64,000 nt of DNA from Molanna angustata (GCA_963576475.1 OY754987.1:10255256-10319255), one strand, 5' to 3'; positions 32,195-43,919 are shown, counted from the stretch's first letter. The notes: generated by a model from the letters alone, not told the origin. Numbers and translations are program-made.

Positions 32195-32310
32195 AAATGT
32201 TAGTAATCCAGTGGTCACGAGTTTGAATCCTGCCACGAGCGATTTCGTTCACCTTTAGCACAAGCATTTACGCTTAGTTTAGGTAATAGGTATATTTTTT
32301 TTTATTTATT
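32195..32310 (+). mobile_element. SINE-A, 5'-truncated
   Basis: Begins inside the head at AGTAATCCAGTGGTCACGAG and continues through TTTCGTTCACC to GCATTTACGCTTAG and a T/A-rich end. Confidence 0.82.
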
Positions 32311-32451
32311 ACATATACCAAAAATTACATAATTTTATATAAGCCACATAAAAAAAAAATGCGTTGGTTTGGACCACCTCACTAGGCCAGGCCTGTTTCG
32401 AGGTGGTAGACTAGTTACATAATATTAATTACTAAATCAGTGTAAGCTGTT

Positions 32452-32692
32452 ATATTTATTTATTTATTTAATATTGCTTCTCGGACAACTAACAGGTACT
32501 ATGTCAAATATTAATTTAACACGCACCCAATAACAAGTTGCCACATTCTGGAGACTTAATATTAATCGATATTAATCGTCTCACAGATCCAGATTGAAAA
32601 CACAATTAAAAACTGTGTCTCCACAGGGAATCGAACCCGGGACTTTTGGATCAGCAGTCAGATATCCAACTGACTCAGCCACGAAGGCCGAC
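32452..32692 (-). mobile_element. SINE-B, full length, inverted
   Basis: Reading from 32692: GTCGGCCTTCGTGGCTGAG (box A region), GGGTTCGATTCC (box B), GGAGACACAGTTTTTAATTG, CTCACAGATCC in reverse, then the tail ending TTGTCCGAGAAGC and AAATA repeats. The best complete reference for this family in the window. Confidence 0.92.
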
Positions 32693-32761
32693 ACGTTATA
32701 TGAATGATTGTGTAGCCCATGGTCCACTTGTTGAGTCCTATGTTATGAGGATCTATATGTA

Positions 32762-32950
32762 TAGATGGGTCGATGGCAGAACGGTTAGCGCGCTGGGCTA
32801 GTAATCCAGTGGTCGCGAGTTCGAATCCTGCCTCGACCGATTTCGTTCACCTATAGCACAAGCATTTATGCTTATTTTAGGGAACGTAGGAAGATGTATA
32901 TGTACTTGTTTAACAAGGACATATTCATTTTTTTATTTAAAAAAAATGTA
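32762..32950 (+). mobile_element. SINE-A, full length
   Basis: GGGTCGATGGCAGAACGGTT, a CTGGGCTAGTAATCCAG stem-loop whose CTAGTAA loop would carry anticodon AGU (tRNA-Thr-like), GAGTTCGAATCC, and a body ending in a T/A-rich tail. The acceptor-like ends (GGTCGA and TCGACC) can still pair. The T-stem is mismatched, so it is a SINE rather than a tRNA gene. Confidence 0.9.
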
Positions 32951-33770
32951 TTTGTTTCTAAAAGATCATACTCATTAATTAAAAAAAAGTTATATAGGTA
33001 CATAATCATTATTATATAGTTGTCGTCAGTCCTGAAGAAGAAGCGGTCGCTCGGAACCAATAGTACAAAATAGTTCATTAGTACCTAATCATCAAAGAAA
33101 GTAACATTATCATTTCACTATGTAGCGGTGGTTGACAATATTAGGTAAGTACAAAAATAAGGTGATTATTATAAATTTTATTAACTAGTATTCGAACCAT
33201 GAACCTCGGGTCGATATACCTGCGAGTGAATTAGAATCACAAATATAATTTGAACGACGTCTGAGAAAATTATTATCGCCATTTTTGTCAGATTTACCGA
33301 ACGACAAATACCGAAGACAGCCTATCAAAGGCGTGCCGCCTTACAAGATGTCATTTGAAAAACATAAAAATAACTTTATTTTCTGGTTTCAATTTTAAAA
33401 GGGGCCCCATTATGATAATGGTACAACCCGAAAATACAATTTCCCAAATGAAGTTGTAACCCTCGTTAAGTTTAAGCGGTATTTTGTTTAATAGTTTTTA
33501 ATTAAAGGATTTCCTCAACGGCCTTTTATTTGTTTTAAATTATTGCAAATTTTAAATTATACCCGCCTTTTATGTGCATTTTGAATTTAATTTTAATGCA
33601 TTTTTACAGTCTAACGTAAAAGCCATTAAATTTATATGAATATAATTAAAAAAACATAGCTTAATGTTTGTTTGAGAGATTCGTTAATGTAACTACTAAA
33701 GAACATCATAATATAACATAGTGTATTAATATATTTTTTTGTTACCTACAAATATAACCATATACATACA
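32951..33770. other. No gene recognised
   Basis: AT-rich; 33180-33360 is less so but has no supported frame. Confidence 0.45.
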
Positions 33771-33774
33771 TATA

Positions 33775-34215
33775 TAAGACTTCTTCTTCTTCATCTCTTA
33801 CACGATGTTTGTCGCAATATATGGGGATCGGGACCGCTCCATTCTGATTATGTAGTTTCTGCAAAATCTTCCATGGTATCTCGGTCTCACAGATCCAGCT
33901 AATCTCCTCGTTCCGCACTCTGTCTCTTAGCGTCTTCCCAGTGATAGCACTTAGAACCCTCATTTCTGCATATTTCTCTTCGTGTCGTTCGTTTGTTTCC
34001 ACAGAATAGCACTTAGAACCCTCAATTCTGCAGGATTTTAGTTCTTTTCGTGTCGACTTTTGTTTCTGCAGAGTATGTCTTTATTGGTTTGCTTTCAATT
34101 CTCATGTGTTTATTTTTCCAAATGACATGGCTTTGTATGGTTAGTTCTCTTACTTTAGAATTGAGATCGTTGTGGTTCGAAATCTCCACGCTTAGGTATT
34201 TGAATAGCATGACTG
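33775..34215 (-). pseudogene. LINE RT C-terminal fragment with internal duplication
   Basis: Minus frame 34210-34022 (YLSVEISNHNDLNSKVREL, YSAETKVDTKRTKILQN) and 34002-33742 (EMRVLSAITGKTLRDRVRNE). GAGGGTTCTAAGTGCTAT occurs twice about 67 bp apart, so a segment around the AETK...LQN / METN...EMR region is tandemly duplicated. Same family as 7358-7737. Confidence 0.8.
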
Positions 34216-34727
34216 TATGACATTTGAATGTATTAAGATGTATAATTTATAGGTAGCTATATAGGTACGGTATGTATTATGCGTTCAACAAGGACATATT
34301 CAATTTATGAAAACACGTGGCTTGCGCAGAGCGTAAATTAGAGTATTTTTGCTCGGTTGGTTTATGTGCCCCTTCCACACAACGAAATTTTTCATGAAAA
34401 TTGCCGGATATTTTCATGAACTGTTGCATCTGGTTCAAATGAGATAAAGATGACAGATCAGTCTCTTAGGATCTGGTTATAGCTGAAATGCGCTGTAGAG
34501 GAAGGCAGTTAGGTATATGAGTGATTTTTGAAAACGCCATTCTTGTGAATTAGAAATTAAAATTTAAACTTCATAATATGTTTTTCCTACATTTATATAT
34601 TTATATATTTAGTAGCATTTATCTCTATCTTGATCTCTAAACACGTCATTTTTTTCTTTGTAACTTCTCTATGGGAAATAATATGATTAAACATATATAT
34701 CAACTTTATGTATAAAACAAAAATGTA
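34216..34727. other. No gene recognised
   Basis: A possible SINE-A 3' scrap (CAACAAGGACATATTCAATT) at about 34287. Otherwise nothing supported. Confidence 0.45.
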
Positions 34728-34908
34728 TTTATTTATTTTATATTGCTTCTCAGGCAACTAACAGGTAGGTACTTTGTCAAATATTAATTTAACACGCACC
34801 CAATAACAAGTTGCCACATTCTGGAGACAAACGATATTAATCGTCTCACAGATCCAGACAGAAAACACAGTTAAAAACTGTGTCTCCACCAGGAATCGAA
34901 CCCGGGTG
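34728..34908 (-). mobile_element. SINE-B, head truncated, inverted
   Basis: Body and box B (GGAATCGAACCCGGG) present, then an abrupt change to a TATATATA run at 34915-34931. AACAGGTAGGTACTTTG shows a 4-bp GGTA insertion relative to the 32.5-kb copy. Confidence 0.88.
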
Positions 34909-34964
34909 TACCTATATATATATATATATATATGTCGACAAGGCCGGTAAACATATATGTGAAA

Positions 34965-35186
34965 TAAATAAATAAATAAATAAATTAATTAATTAATAAA
35001 TAAATAAATTTATAAATAGATAAATAAATAAAAAATAAATAAATAAAAAGGCGAACAAAAACACAAATAAATAAATAAATAAATAAATAAAGAAATAAAC
35101 AAACAAACAAACAAACAAATAAATAAATAGATAAATAAATAAATAAATAAATAAACAAATAAATAAATAAACAAACAAAAAACAAA

Positions 35187-35233
<47 letters not shown>

Positions 35234-35238
35234 ATGAA

Positions 35239-35293
<55 letters not shown>

Positions 35294-35302
35294 AAAAAAA
35301 TA
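34965..35302. repeat. AAAT microsatellite, interrupted
   Basis: Runs of AAATAAAT with islands of AAAC and AAAG. The three minus frames rich in IYLF/LFIY are read-through of this repeat. Confidence 0.98.
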
Positions 35303-36069
35303 TATCTAATCTAGGAATGCCTTTCCTCAATCCCTTATTAGAATGACTGATGTGTCGGGTACAGTAAAGGAGTATTGAGTATGTTAGTTCATAAATAAAT
35401 ACAACAAAACCTCCATGAAACACTAGCCTCATGATTTAGTTATAGTTCGCCCATTATTGACTGTCTACTTTGAAGCGAACGTTTAAATAATTGATCGAGT
35501 CCCTTTTATTTTTTTTTCCTATTATTATTATTACTTCTTCTTCCTCTTGTATTCTGTTGTCAGTAAAACTGGCAATTAACCACCTTGGTAGCCGGAATAC
35601 CAAACCGACTACAACAAACTACACAGACTATAATATATTGGAAAGGAGATATGAATGGACCCATCCTGAGGTGGTCAGACAACTATAGTAGAGAATAACG
35701 TCGCCATTTTGAATTCAATATCAAAGCTATACAGACATGGGTGGGCCCTGGCTGATTCCAGAAGTCTCCAAAATAAGTCCGATTTTGTTATTTTTGTAAA
35801 AAAACATATGTAGGCATTGTGAAAAAATATGTATGTAGACAAATATGTACGCCTATCAGCGCTGGCAGAGTCCATCCATCGATTTTCGGGAAGAATTCAA
35901 TATCACTATTGATTTTTTATACAATAAAATTTAAATTTCAAACCACATTACATGTATAATATGCTTCCCTGGAATTCGGTTAAATTAAATCTAATTCGGT
36001 TCAATTCCGTCGACGTTCAACGTAAATATGTATGTAGGTACTCTAAACGCTATTTTTTGACAAATAATG
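35303..36069. other. No gene recognised
   Basis: No supported frame or family match. Confidence 0.45.
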
Positions 36070-36120
36070 ACTGAATAGAGACGAAATTGGAACATATATT
36101 AAAAGAGATCTGGGAAAACG
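36070..36120 (-). mobile_element. Family X 3' end scrap, inverted
   Basis: TGAATAGAGACGAAATTGGA followed by AGATCTGGGAA reverse-matches the X end (TTCCCGGTTCTC, CCAACTTCGTCTCTATTGA). Confidence 0.55.
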
Positions 36121-36184
36121 GTTGTTTAAAACAATGTTTTGATTTTATTGGTTGTCATTTTTTAATCTTTATCCATCAGACTCT

Positions 36185-36465
36185 ATTAATCTAAGGTTCC
36201 AAAGACTGAGACGGGCCGGATACGTACGAGTACCAATGCAGGATTTTGCAGGACATCCGCGGGGTTAACGCATGGTTAGCAGATCCAGGCTGAAGTGGAA
36301 GGGTGGGAGGTCAGGAAGGACATCATCCTCTAAGACAACTACTTCTCCATGTGTCAGACTGGAAGACGACGGCGACGACTAAGAATAGAGATCGGTGGAG
36401 GTTGAACTTAGAAGAGGCCAAAGCTCGATATGGACTTTAAGCGCCACTGGAAGAAGTTATTTTTT
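36185..36465 (+). pseudogene. LINE RT C-terminus, frame-broken
   Basis: Plus-strand pieces LRRAGYVRV, RLKWKGGR and KTRNRDRWRLNLEEAKARYG-like reading match the LRW-GHV, GRPR-W and DR-WR-LEAKARYGL landmarks, with several shifts. Ends near GAAGAAG at 36453. Confidence 0.65.
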
Positions 36466-36889
36466 ATTAAAAATTGTCGAAGATATGAATACTTCTCGCC
36501 AAACTTCTAGGCGGTTTGCGTATTTACCAACCAAGCAATAATATACAAATTAACGATCTACGCACCCACGTGATGGGCTCAATTAGTTTTCCGATACTTT
36601 AATATAATTGTAAATTCTGGAATTTTTTTCTTAGCCTAATCACGTCCATTCCTGGTTGAAAGACTCCTCCATCTTCTTCCAAGCTGCTCTTTTTTGTGCT
36701 ATAAGCATTCAATTGAGACCAGTATGAGGGTTGATCAAACTATCAATCAACCGATTTAAAATATATAAACTTGGTATACAAAACAGATAAGGAAATAAAT
36801 TTATATTTTTAATATCTATCTTCAGATATAAGCATCCAATTGACACCATCCTGACGGGTGATCAACCAATCTATCAACAAATAAAAAAA

Positions 36890-37115
36890 AACCTTGGTAA
36901 ACAAAACATATTCTTAGAGGGGCACCCAGGTGACAAAAGAAAGGTCGGGAGACCGAGGCTGCGATAGGAAGATGATATTGGGAGGGACGCATCCCAGCTT
37001 CTGAATGTGCCAAATTGGAGGGTCGCAGCAGGTGACAGGAGAGGTTGGAGGAGGAAGTTGCTGGAGGCCAAGGCTCGATATGGGCTGTAGAGCCATTGAA
37101 GAAGAAGAAACAAAA
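36890..37115 (+). pseudogene. LINE RT C-terminus
   Basis: The plus strand gives GHPGDKRKVGRPRLR, then NVPNWRVAAGDRRGWRRKLL and EAKARYGL, ending in GAAGAAGAAG. Minus-strand frames over it are shadows. Confidence 0.8.
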
Positions 37116-37119
37116 CATA

Positions 37120-37650
37120 TAAGAAAAAAAAAGTTTTTTTAATCCAATATTTTTTTTGGATTACATATCCTTTTGTATACATATCTATGTAAAATTTAAT
37201 AAAATAACATAAATAAAATATTTATATATTTTTATTCCCAATTATTAATATCTGTGTTACTTCACAGTGTATTGAGTGCTCTTGGTTGCCTTTTCAAATG
37301 CAGTGACATTAATCTGAGTCAAGAAGGAGACCGTGCGCCCTATATCTATCTATCTCTCTCACTGCGGCAGTCGTGCATATACACATACATACATACACAA
37401 ACTCGTATATGTATGTTTGTTGTATGTGAGTAAATATATCCACTATTATGTGTAGTTGGTAGCTCATTAAAGCAAAAAAGTCTCAATAATAAATTGGTAA
37501 AGCGGCTACCGGATCAATTGGCTGGTATTATGTTAATGACTGTAGCGACATCTCTGTTTGCATAGTCGAGTCCAAATATACTTACATGAGGCCCCTTAAT
37601 TGTATCATCACTCCACTTTTACACTTAAACAAAAATCTTTGTGTTGTTTT
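37120..37650. other. No gene recognised
   Basis: Contains ACATACATACATACAC simple repeat near 37383. No supported frame. Confidence 0.45.
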
Positions 37651-37651
37651 A

Positions 37652-38990
37652 TACTAGTTGCATGTAACACATGAGATCCAACTGTCGATAGCGATAGTAT
37701 GTATAGTTGAAGAATAAGTAGGTACCAAACTATAAACCCATAAATTCAAATTACTGAATATTTTAAGATATTTTGTTTTTTATACAACACATGTAGGTAT
37801 TTATGTCAAGATAGGATAGTATGGAGGTCAGTCTTTTTTTCCTACCCGGAATATGAAAACAGCATGTTGGTATGTATGTATGTTGGGAGATGAAGTATCA
37901 AACTATTAAGTCTTCTTAGATATTGTGTATAGACGGCTGACTTACAAAATTGTACATACCTACATATAAAGCGATGTCGTCACTAAATTCAATTTTTATA
38001 AAAATTGTTAAAAAAAATTGAGATGTACTACTACAATGTTGATATTTTTTATAGAAAATTAAATTATCTAGTTGGGGTGTTTTTGTTTTTTTCGATATTT
38101 TTAAAAACTTAAACACATAAATCTATCAAAACATTTTTATATTGTTAAACAAATTCATTTTTTTTGTCATTGTTGGTTAGTTTAAGTTAGCATTTATATT
38201 GTATGATATAGAAACCCACTGATGACCATACATATATGGTTAGTGGTATCTTTTATAAATGAAATTATGTTGAAAAAAAAATAAATAAGTAAAAAAAAAT
38301 TATCATATAAAAATATTTTTAGATGGGTCGGTGGCAGAGCGGTTAGCGCGCTGGGCTAGTACCTAATCCAGTGGTCGCGAGTTCGAATCCTGCCTCGAAC
38401 GACTTCGTTCACCTAAGCACAAGCATTTATTTGCTTATTTTAGGGAACGTAGGAAGATGTATATGTACTTGTTACACAAGAACATATTCATTTTTTTATT
38501 AAAAAAAAATATATATTTTTCTTAGTAAAACTGTATGAGAAACTCTGGAATTTTTTTGAAAATTAAATTTTGAGATTTTGTGTTTGTCTATATTCATACC
38601 AATTTTCAGCATTATAGCTTTTATTATTTCAGAGATATATTGAAAAATAAAGTAAAAATTCAAAAGTTGATAACCCCTGACTTAAACAAAAATTCTAAAT
38701 TCTGAGTATAACTATTTATATATCCTGAAATTTTGGCCTCTGTAAATTGAGCGGATCAAAATTTATAAGGGGACACACACACACAGACACACTTAATGTT
38801 CTACTCTGAATTAGTAAGTAAATCCGAGTAAATCCGTATATAGCAATATATGCTGCGAAGCCTCTAAATTGGTGTTTTTTGACTTCAAAGTTGGTATAGA
38901 CTCTGCATACAATCTCGCGTATCCTGGCTTGAAACATTGTCGATATGTTAAGAGAACAAAGTTCTATTGAACAAATCGATAGTTGGATTA
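37652..38990 (+). mobile_element. Family W element, copy 3, with nested insertions
   Basis: Left end ACTAGTTGCATGTAACACAT and GATCCAACTGTCGATAGCG; right end hairpin near 38940-38985 followed by CGATAGTTGGAT, the inverse of the left motif. A block at about 38125-38300 ending in A-rich sequence, and SINE-A at 38322-38510, are absent from W copy 1. This copy preserves the region before the right end (GCTGCGAAGCCTCTAAATTG) best. Confidence 0.8.
38322..38510 (+). mobile_element. SINE-A nested in W copy 3
   Basis: Head GGGTCGGTGGCAGAGCGGTT, box B GAGTTCGAATCC, body TAGGGAACGTAGGAAGATGT. CTAGTACCTAATCC shows a 4-bp insertion in the anticodon loop compared with CTAGTAATCC elsewhere. AATATTTTT-type sequence on both sides suggests a target duplication. 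Confidence 0.9.
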
Positions 38991-39082
38991 TGTATCGGGT
39001 ATGTTAACAATATTCACACGAGTATTTAATTATTTGTTTATTTATTATTTCTCGGGCAAATAACAGGTACAATGTCAAATAT

Positions 39083-39592
39083 AAGAAATGCAGTTGAAAC
39101 GAGATCGCTAAGAAGAATCTGTAATAGAACGATGTATGACATTTATTGTTTATTGTTTATTGTTTATTGTTATATTATAAAACATAGGCTTGAGATAAGC
39201 GCTTGTTCTCGTCAATTGCCAGGGTCAGAAAGGAGGACATAAGGAAAGATTGTAGGATAAAGAAAGATGTTATTCATAGAATGAAAGTGAACACTTTGAG
39301 ATGGTTTGGCCACATGGGGAGAATGAATGAGGAACGCCTGACGAAGAAAATATACATTGCGGACAGGAATGGAATGAGAGGTCGGGGCCGCCCAAGGAAG
39401 GGATGGCACGTCCATGTGAATGGTATTTTGAAAGACGGAAATGTTAGAAGCGTGAACAACAGACGAACATGTATAAGACGATGTATGAATGTTGTCGAGG
39501 CGATGAATGTATGTCAAGATAGAAGTAAGTGGCGTTCGGTTCTCTCTGCCTACTCCGCAAGGGACATGGCGTGATGGTATGTATGTATGTAT
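39083..39592 (+). pseudogene. RTE-like LINE, 5'-truncated, itself interrupted
   Basis: Starts NAVETRSLRRICNRTMYD, is broken at 39141-39220, then resumes RVRKEDIRKDCRIKKDV, NTLRWFGHMGRMNEERLTKK, MRGRGRPRKGWHVHVNG and CQDRSKWRSVLSAYSARDMA-stop. This is the post-catalytic end of an RTE-like RT, closely similar to the 10.7-kb copy. The 3' end is TGGCGTGATGG and (TATG)n. The open frame from 39203 begins in the inserted segment. Confidence 0.92.
39141..39220 (-). mobile_element. 80-bp insertion inside the nested LINE
   Basis: Separates the codons for MYD and RVR, which are adjacent in the 10.7-kb copy. In reverse it reads GGCAATTGACGAGAACAAGC, CTCAAGCCTATGTTTTATAA and then an ACAATAAACAATAAA tail, as expected of a short 3' end of another retroelement. 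Confidence 0.8.
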
Positions 39593-39844
39593 ATGTCATA
39601 TATCAATTTAACACGCAACGAATCCGAATTCACAGATCCAAACTGAAAACACAATTAGAAACTGTATATCTCCACCGGGAATCGAACCCGGAACCCTTGG
39701 ATCAGCAGTCAAAAACCTAACCAACTGAGCCACGATTTTTTTTTACATAGTTAAATTTAATTTACATATGTACATACAGAATGAATGGAAGGGATAAAAT
39801 ACTGAGTTAGTTCGTTAGGTATATATGAATAAAACAAATAAATA

Positions 39845-40095
39845 CACACATACATACCATCAAGGACTAATCCGAAAATGTGTTTAACCAGCGACAGGTG
39901 TGCGTTACCTTATAAAGTATGTAGGTACGAGACAAGCGTGTATCAATCCCCACACAGCCACCTCGTCACACCTAAAATGAACGGGTGGTGAACCTTATTG
40001 CATAAACAGCATGCATGCCATATCCCAAACGGCATATCTGACAATGTGGGGTAACCAGCGACAGGTGTGCACTGTCTCAATGTCATTTTGATGTA
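39845..40095 (+). mobile_element. Family U repeat, rearranged
   Basis: CATACCATCAAGGAC, AACCAGCGACAGGTGTGCGT, GGGTGGTGAACCTTATTGC; then a second U start at 40015 (GCCATATCCCAAACGGCATA, GGGGTAACCAGCGACAGGTG). Two partial copies seem joined. Confidence 0.7.
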
Positions 40096-40835
40096 TGTTA
40101 TATGATGTGTGCAACTTACTTTTTTATGATCATCGCCAAACTTCAAAGAATTTTTCAGTGAGGAGGGGGCGGTTTGCGCACACGCGTGATCAAACCAACC
40201 AAGCAAAACTTGCGAATTCGTCCTCTGCGTATCACGTGATTTTTCTAAATGTTCTGTGATAACTTTACTATAAGCGAATCTTATTGTATTTTATTATTTT
40301 TAATTTTTATTTTTATTTTTTTTATTTATATAGGAAATCTAACAGCTATACAATATTTTATGTTTAATTCTAAATATTTATATAAAAAGTAAGCCAATTA
40401 GAAAGTCTCACTTAATAACATTATATATAGATTTCGAGTAGTTGAGTTATTAGGTATGATGTTGAGTGTATGCGGGGGAAAGGGGAAGGAAGGGATGAAG
40501 GTTTAAGGAAGATAGGTTTGATTTTTAACCAATAATATTACCAATAACTGCGCGTTATTGACGTTTCATCGATGTTTCATCACAAAAAAACATCCGCTAT
40601 TCTAAGACATAAAGATGAATATTAGGTATTTTATCTCTTAAGCCAATAACCAATCGTTGACTTATCTGGATAAGTAACTTTTACAAATTTATCATCGAGT
40701 TTCAGCCATTATACACTACGATAAGTACCTACATATAAGATTCTGTAAGTTGCATTTTGCTTTCGCAAATCAACACGAACTCATTTGTGTCAATTTAAAC
40801 ATAAGTAATATAATTTATTGCTAATAATATGATGG
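40096..40835. other. No gene recognised
   Basis: CGGTTTGCG with ACCAACCAAGCAA near 40170 also occurs near 36510, suggesting one more small repeat family. Confidence 0.4.
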
Positions 40836-40839
40836 TGTT

Positions 40840-41000
40840 CCGGACAGCATGGATGGCGCAAAGGACTTCCCAATTGTTGAGTCATGAATGGACATCGGAG
40901 GTGGCCCAAAACCGAAAGGTGTACAGCCTGAGGACGAGGAGAGCTGACCCCAACAGTTTTCATAGACGATAAGTTGGGAAGAGTCCAGGAAGAAGAAGAA
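40840..41000 (+). pseudogene. LINE RT extreme C-terminus
   Basis: Plus-strand reading VMNGHRRWPKTERCTA then RGELTPTVFIDD parallels AAQNRRMYSLRTRRADPNSL in the 15.7-kb piece once a shift is allowed. It ends in GAAGAAGAAGAAGATGATG. Confidence 0.65.
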
Positions 41001-41884
41001 GATGATGGTGTTCCGGACCATGAAAATAAATTTTCATCTTTCTTATATTTGATAGACTTATTATAATTGGTCATCGAGACAGAAGCCCCGCTCCAGAATA
41101 CAGCAGCCACAACGGTATTGTCAGTGACCATCATCAGTTCTTCTGCATCGCACCTCACTGGCATGTCTCGGCAGATTGGAAGCAAGAAAGGAGCCTCCAC
41201 GCAAGTTTGCAACTTAGTAGCGATTTAAACATAGGCAGAAACAAGTAAAAAAGAAATAACACTAGTGGCAAAATGAATGAAATAACAAACAATGCCATGT
41301 GGCGCCCCCTGGAAACGACTAACTATTCACCGCTAGTAATAACGCATACAAAAATTCTCTCTATAAGTGCATAGCATGAACTCGTATGTTGAATTTTTTT
41401 TTGTTAGTTATTTTTGTTTTTTCTAATATTATCTTTTGTATACTTTTATTTACATTTTGAGTTGTTGTTTGTAACAAAAATATAACAATTTAACTGCCAC
41501 AATCCTTTTCCCATCCTTTTCCTTTCCCGTCACAGGCAAACATACATCTTAGTTATATTTAAATTTATGATGTTTGAAATGTTTTATATTTAATATCTGT
41601 GGACATATGTAATTGGTCTGTTTGTTTTTATTTTATAGTGTTTTATTCCATTTTAGTATTTTAAGACTGTATTTGTCCCTAAATAAATAAATAAATAAAC
41701 TGTCGGCTTATCCTTTCGAAAGCGAGAAATCATGGCCACGAAAAAAAAAGTGAAATCATTCGACACTCTACAATTCCATAGTAGGTAGGTAGGTATCTAC
41801 TTACCTACTGGATAGTAAAAATATGACTATGAATCCCATTTCTACATTAATTATGTTACTTTTTTGGTTTTTCCCACTTTTAGG
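41001..41884. other. No gene recognised
   Basis: Ends in an AAATAAATAAAT run at 41681-41699 that may be the tail of an unrecognised LINE on the plus strand. Confidence 0.4.
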
Positions 41885-42035
41885 TTTCTTTGTCAAACGT
41901 AGGCAATGTGATTGAATTCTAGGTGTCAATTTTGGTTTTCTTTGAGATGCCCGGATCATATGTAACTGATTTCAATGCTCCATTCACTCTACGAGTATTT
42001 TCTGCCATAACTCTCTTTCAACATCTACGGAAATA
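41885..42035 (-). pseudogene. RTE-like LINE internal fragment
   Basis: GTTTTCTTTGAGATGCCCGG, GCTCCATTCACTCTACGAGT and TTCTGCCATAACTCTCTTTC correspond to 11240-11355 of the 10.7-kb LINE (minus-strand VMAENRVNGALR region). Confidence 0.7.
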
Positions 42036-42925
42036 AATAATCGAACTATCCGGTCTCAGTACTGTGCTGTCCTTCCACAGTACTTCTGATGGACAGATTG
42101 GCATGGACATTATCATTCCATCTTATCTTGGCCCATTCATTGATTGCAGGTCTTCCATGCGAAGAAAATATTCAACATTCGATAAATTCAATTATTTTAC
42201 TACCTACTGCTAAGGATCACAAGTAGATTTACCAAAGTTATTTTGTTCTTCTTTTCTTAGCTCTTTAAATACATTGGCACAATTTTTTTATGTTGCTGTT
42301 ATGAACTTATAAAACTTAACGTTTTTTAACGATTCAATGAAAATGTAGGGGATTCCACAAGACTCATTTTGCAATAAATATGACACTCTTTTCCTTTTTA
42401 AACCTTCAGTCTTCCAAAGAAATTCTCTATTTTTACATGAATTCAAATTAATAGCAGACACAACATATTACCTATTCATACAAAAAATACCCAGGAGGCA
42501 AAGATTTTTCCAGATTGTTCTAAAGATAATTTTTATTGAATATCATTTCTTGTGCTTAGATTTATAATTCAAAATTTAATAATCTACAATACGACATTGT
42601 GTTTTGATATATGAAGGAATGTCCAAAAACCATTATTATTTTAACTGTCACGTGAATCCTGATATTCGTAATTGTAGAAGTTCCTATAATGAGATAGGTG
42701 GGTGGATAAACTTTAATAAAGGTATTCCTTGTAAGAATTTGATTCATTAATCTCGTCAATTTGTATTGAATCTCGAGCACGGAGTTGGACCAATAAAGCT
42801 GCCTTTAGGCATACCGCATCACACGCAATCCCCATTGTATCACTAACTTACAGCACAGCATATAATAATAGGATGGAGGAACTGCGTGCAAAGCTGTATG
42901 TTCCATAGACGTTATTTATAGCTTA
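42036..42925. other. No gene recognised
   Basis: AT-rich; no supported frame. Confidence 0.45.
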
Positions 42926-42930
42926 AATTA

Positions 42931-43215
42931 TTATTGAAACCATTGTGTGTAGAGGAGAACGAGGTTGTTATATGGAATTGGAAGCAGGTGGTTAAACATA
43001 CAAGCTCGTTGGAGCCAGACATTATTATTCTGTTTCAAAAGACCTAACAAATTTTCACGAGATTCTATGAAAGCCATTTGTGCCACTCTCAAAACAGTTG
43101 CTTCCAAATTTAACCTCAAACATTTCCAACGCCAATTTCTTCATCTGCTGAATATATCTAGCTTCCTCATTTGCCATTTCTTGTTTATGTTTTCGAAGAA
43201 TGTATTTTTTTGGTG
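42931..43215 (-). pseudogene. Possible decayed coding sequence
   Basis: Minus-strand frames with helical, charged character: KHKQEMANEEARYIQQMKKL, then by shift RLNLEATVLRVAQMAFIESR and NLLGLLKQNNNVWLQ. The mix recalls the coiled C-terminal part of small Myb/SANT-like regulators carried by some DNA transposons, but I cannot identify it. The plus-strand frame at 42965 is probably its shadow. Confidence 0.3.
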
Positions 43216-43919
43216 AATCCTACTTTTAAATTATCGTTTAATCCAAAAAAATTGGTTGGGGTAGGAATTGAACCTGATTATAACATATTTTCAATAGTTT
43301 GAATAATAACAGGGGATTTATAATATAGGGGCGTTTAATGATTCAAGATCATTCCATGTGTTCTTCCTTTGAGCACTACGAACATCTGTAGGCATTGCTT
43401 TCCACTTAATTAGACCGCTCATATCAAAGCATCGGTCACAGTAAGTCGCTTTGTTGACTCTGTCCAACTCCTTTAAGGAGTTTTTACTTTATGATCCAGA
43501 AGACCTGGGTGTGAGATGCCTCCCAGAAAGTTATTTCCTCTTACACAGCTCTTGAATGTGTTGCGGCGATAGATTGTTTTAATGTGTTGCGGCGCTAGAT
43601 TGAAAGAATTAAACACGGGTAATCAAATTTAGTAATCAACTCGCTCTGGACACTTCAACCTGCGTATTTTGTTTAGTAGTGGAGTTACACTCTTACTTAG
43701 CGCCCCCACATTTAAAAAATATATCAAACTTAAAATTTCATCCTCATAATCAAATTTAACACTTAATATACTGACACATTTATATATGCAATTTCACACA
43801 TCATTCACACAATATCTCACCATAACATGTAACCATTCCTAATGTATTTTAATATACTACAATAACTTCAGCGACAACCTGTAATTGGCTTTATTATTAA
43901 TCAAATCATCTTTTTTTAT
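43216..43919. other. No gene recognised
   Basis: ATGTGTTGCGGCGATAGATTG-like sequence is duplicated near 43556 and 43580. No supported frame. Confidence 0.4.

Larger units (their letters stand above)
39028..39738 (-). mobile_element. SINE-B, inverted, split by a LINE insertion
   Basis: The 3' part (CTCGGGCAAATAACAGGTAC, 39050-39082) and the 5' part (ATCAATTTAACACGCAACGA to GAACCCGG and GAGCCACGA, 39593-39738) join into one SINE when 39083-39592 is removed. An 11-bp repeat with one mismatch (ATGTCAAATAT / ATGTCATATAT) flanks the insert. Confidence 0.9.

Noticed and set aside
32762..32835. tRNA-Thr gene
   Set aside because: The head resembles a tRNA, but the T-stem is mismatched, it is followed by a fixed SINE body, and several copies have the same flank.
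34985..35432. Hydrophobic YLFIYLF proteins that look like membrane proteins
   Set aside because: Translation of an AAAT/TTTA microsatellite; the same occurs at 61020-61235.
36822..37182. Minus-strand frames near 37 kb as genes
   Set aside because: They are antisense to a plus-strand LINE C-terminus with GRPRLR and GWRRKLLEAKARYGL.
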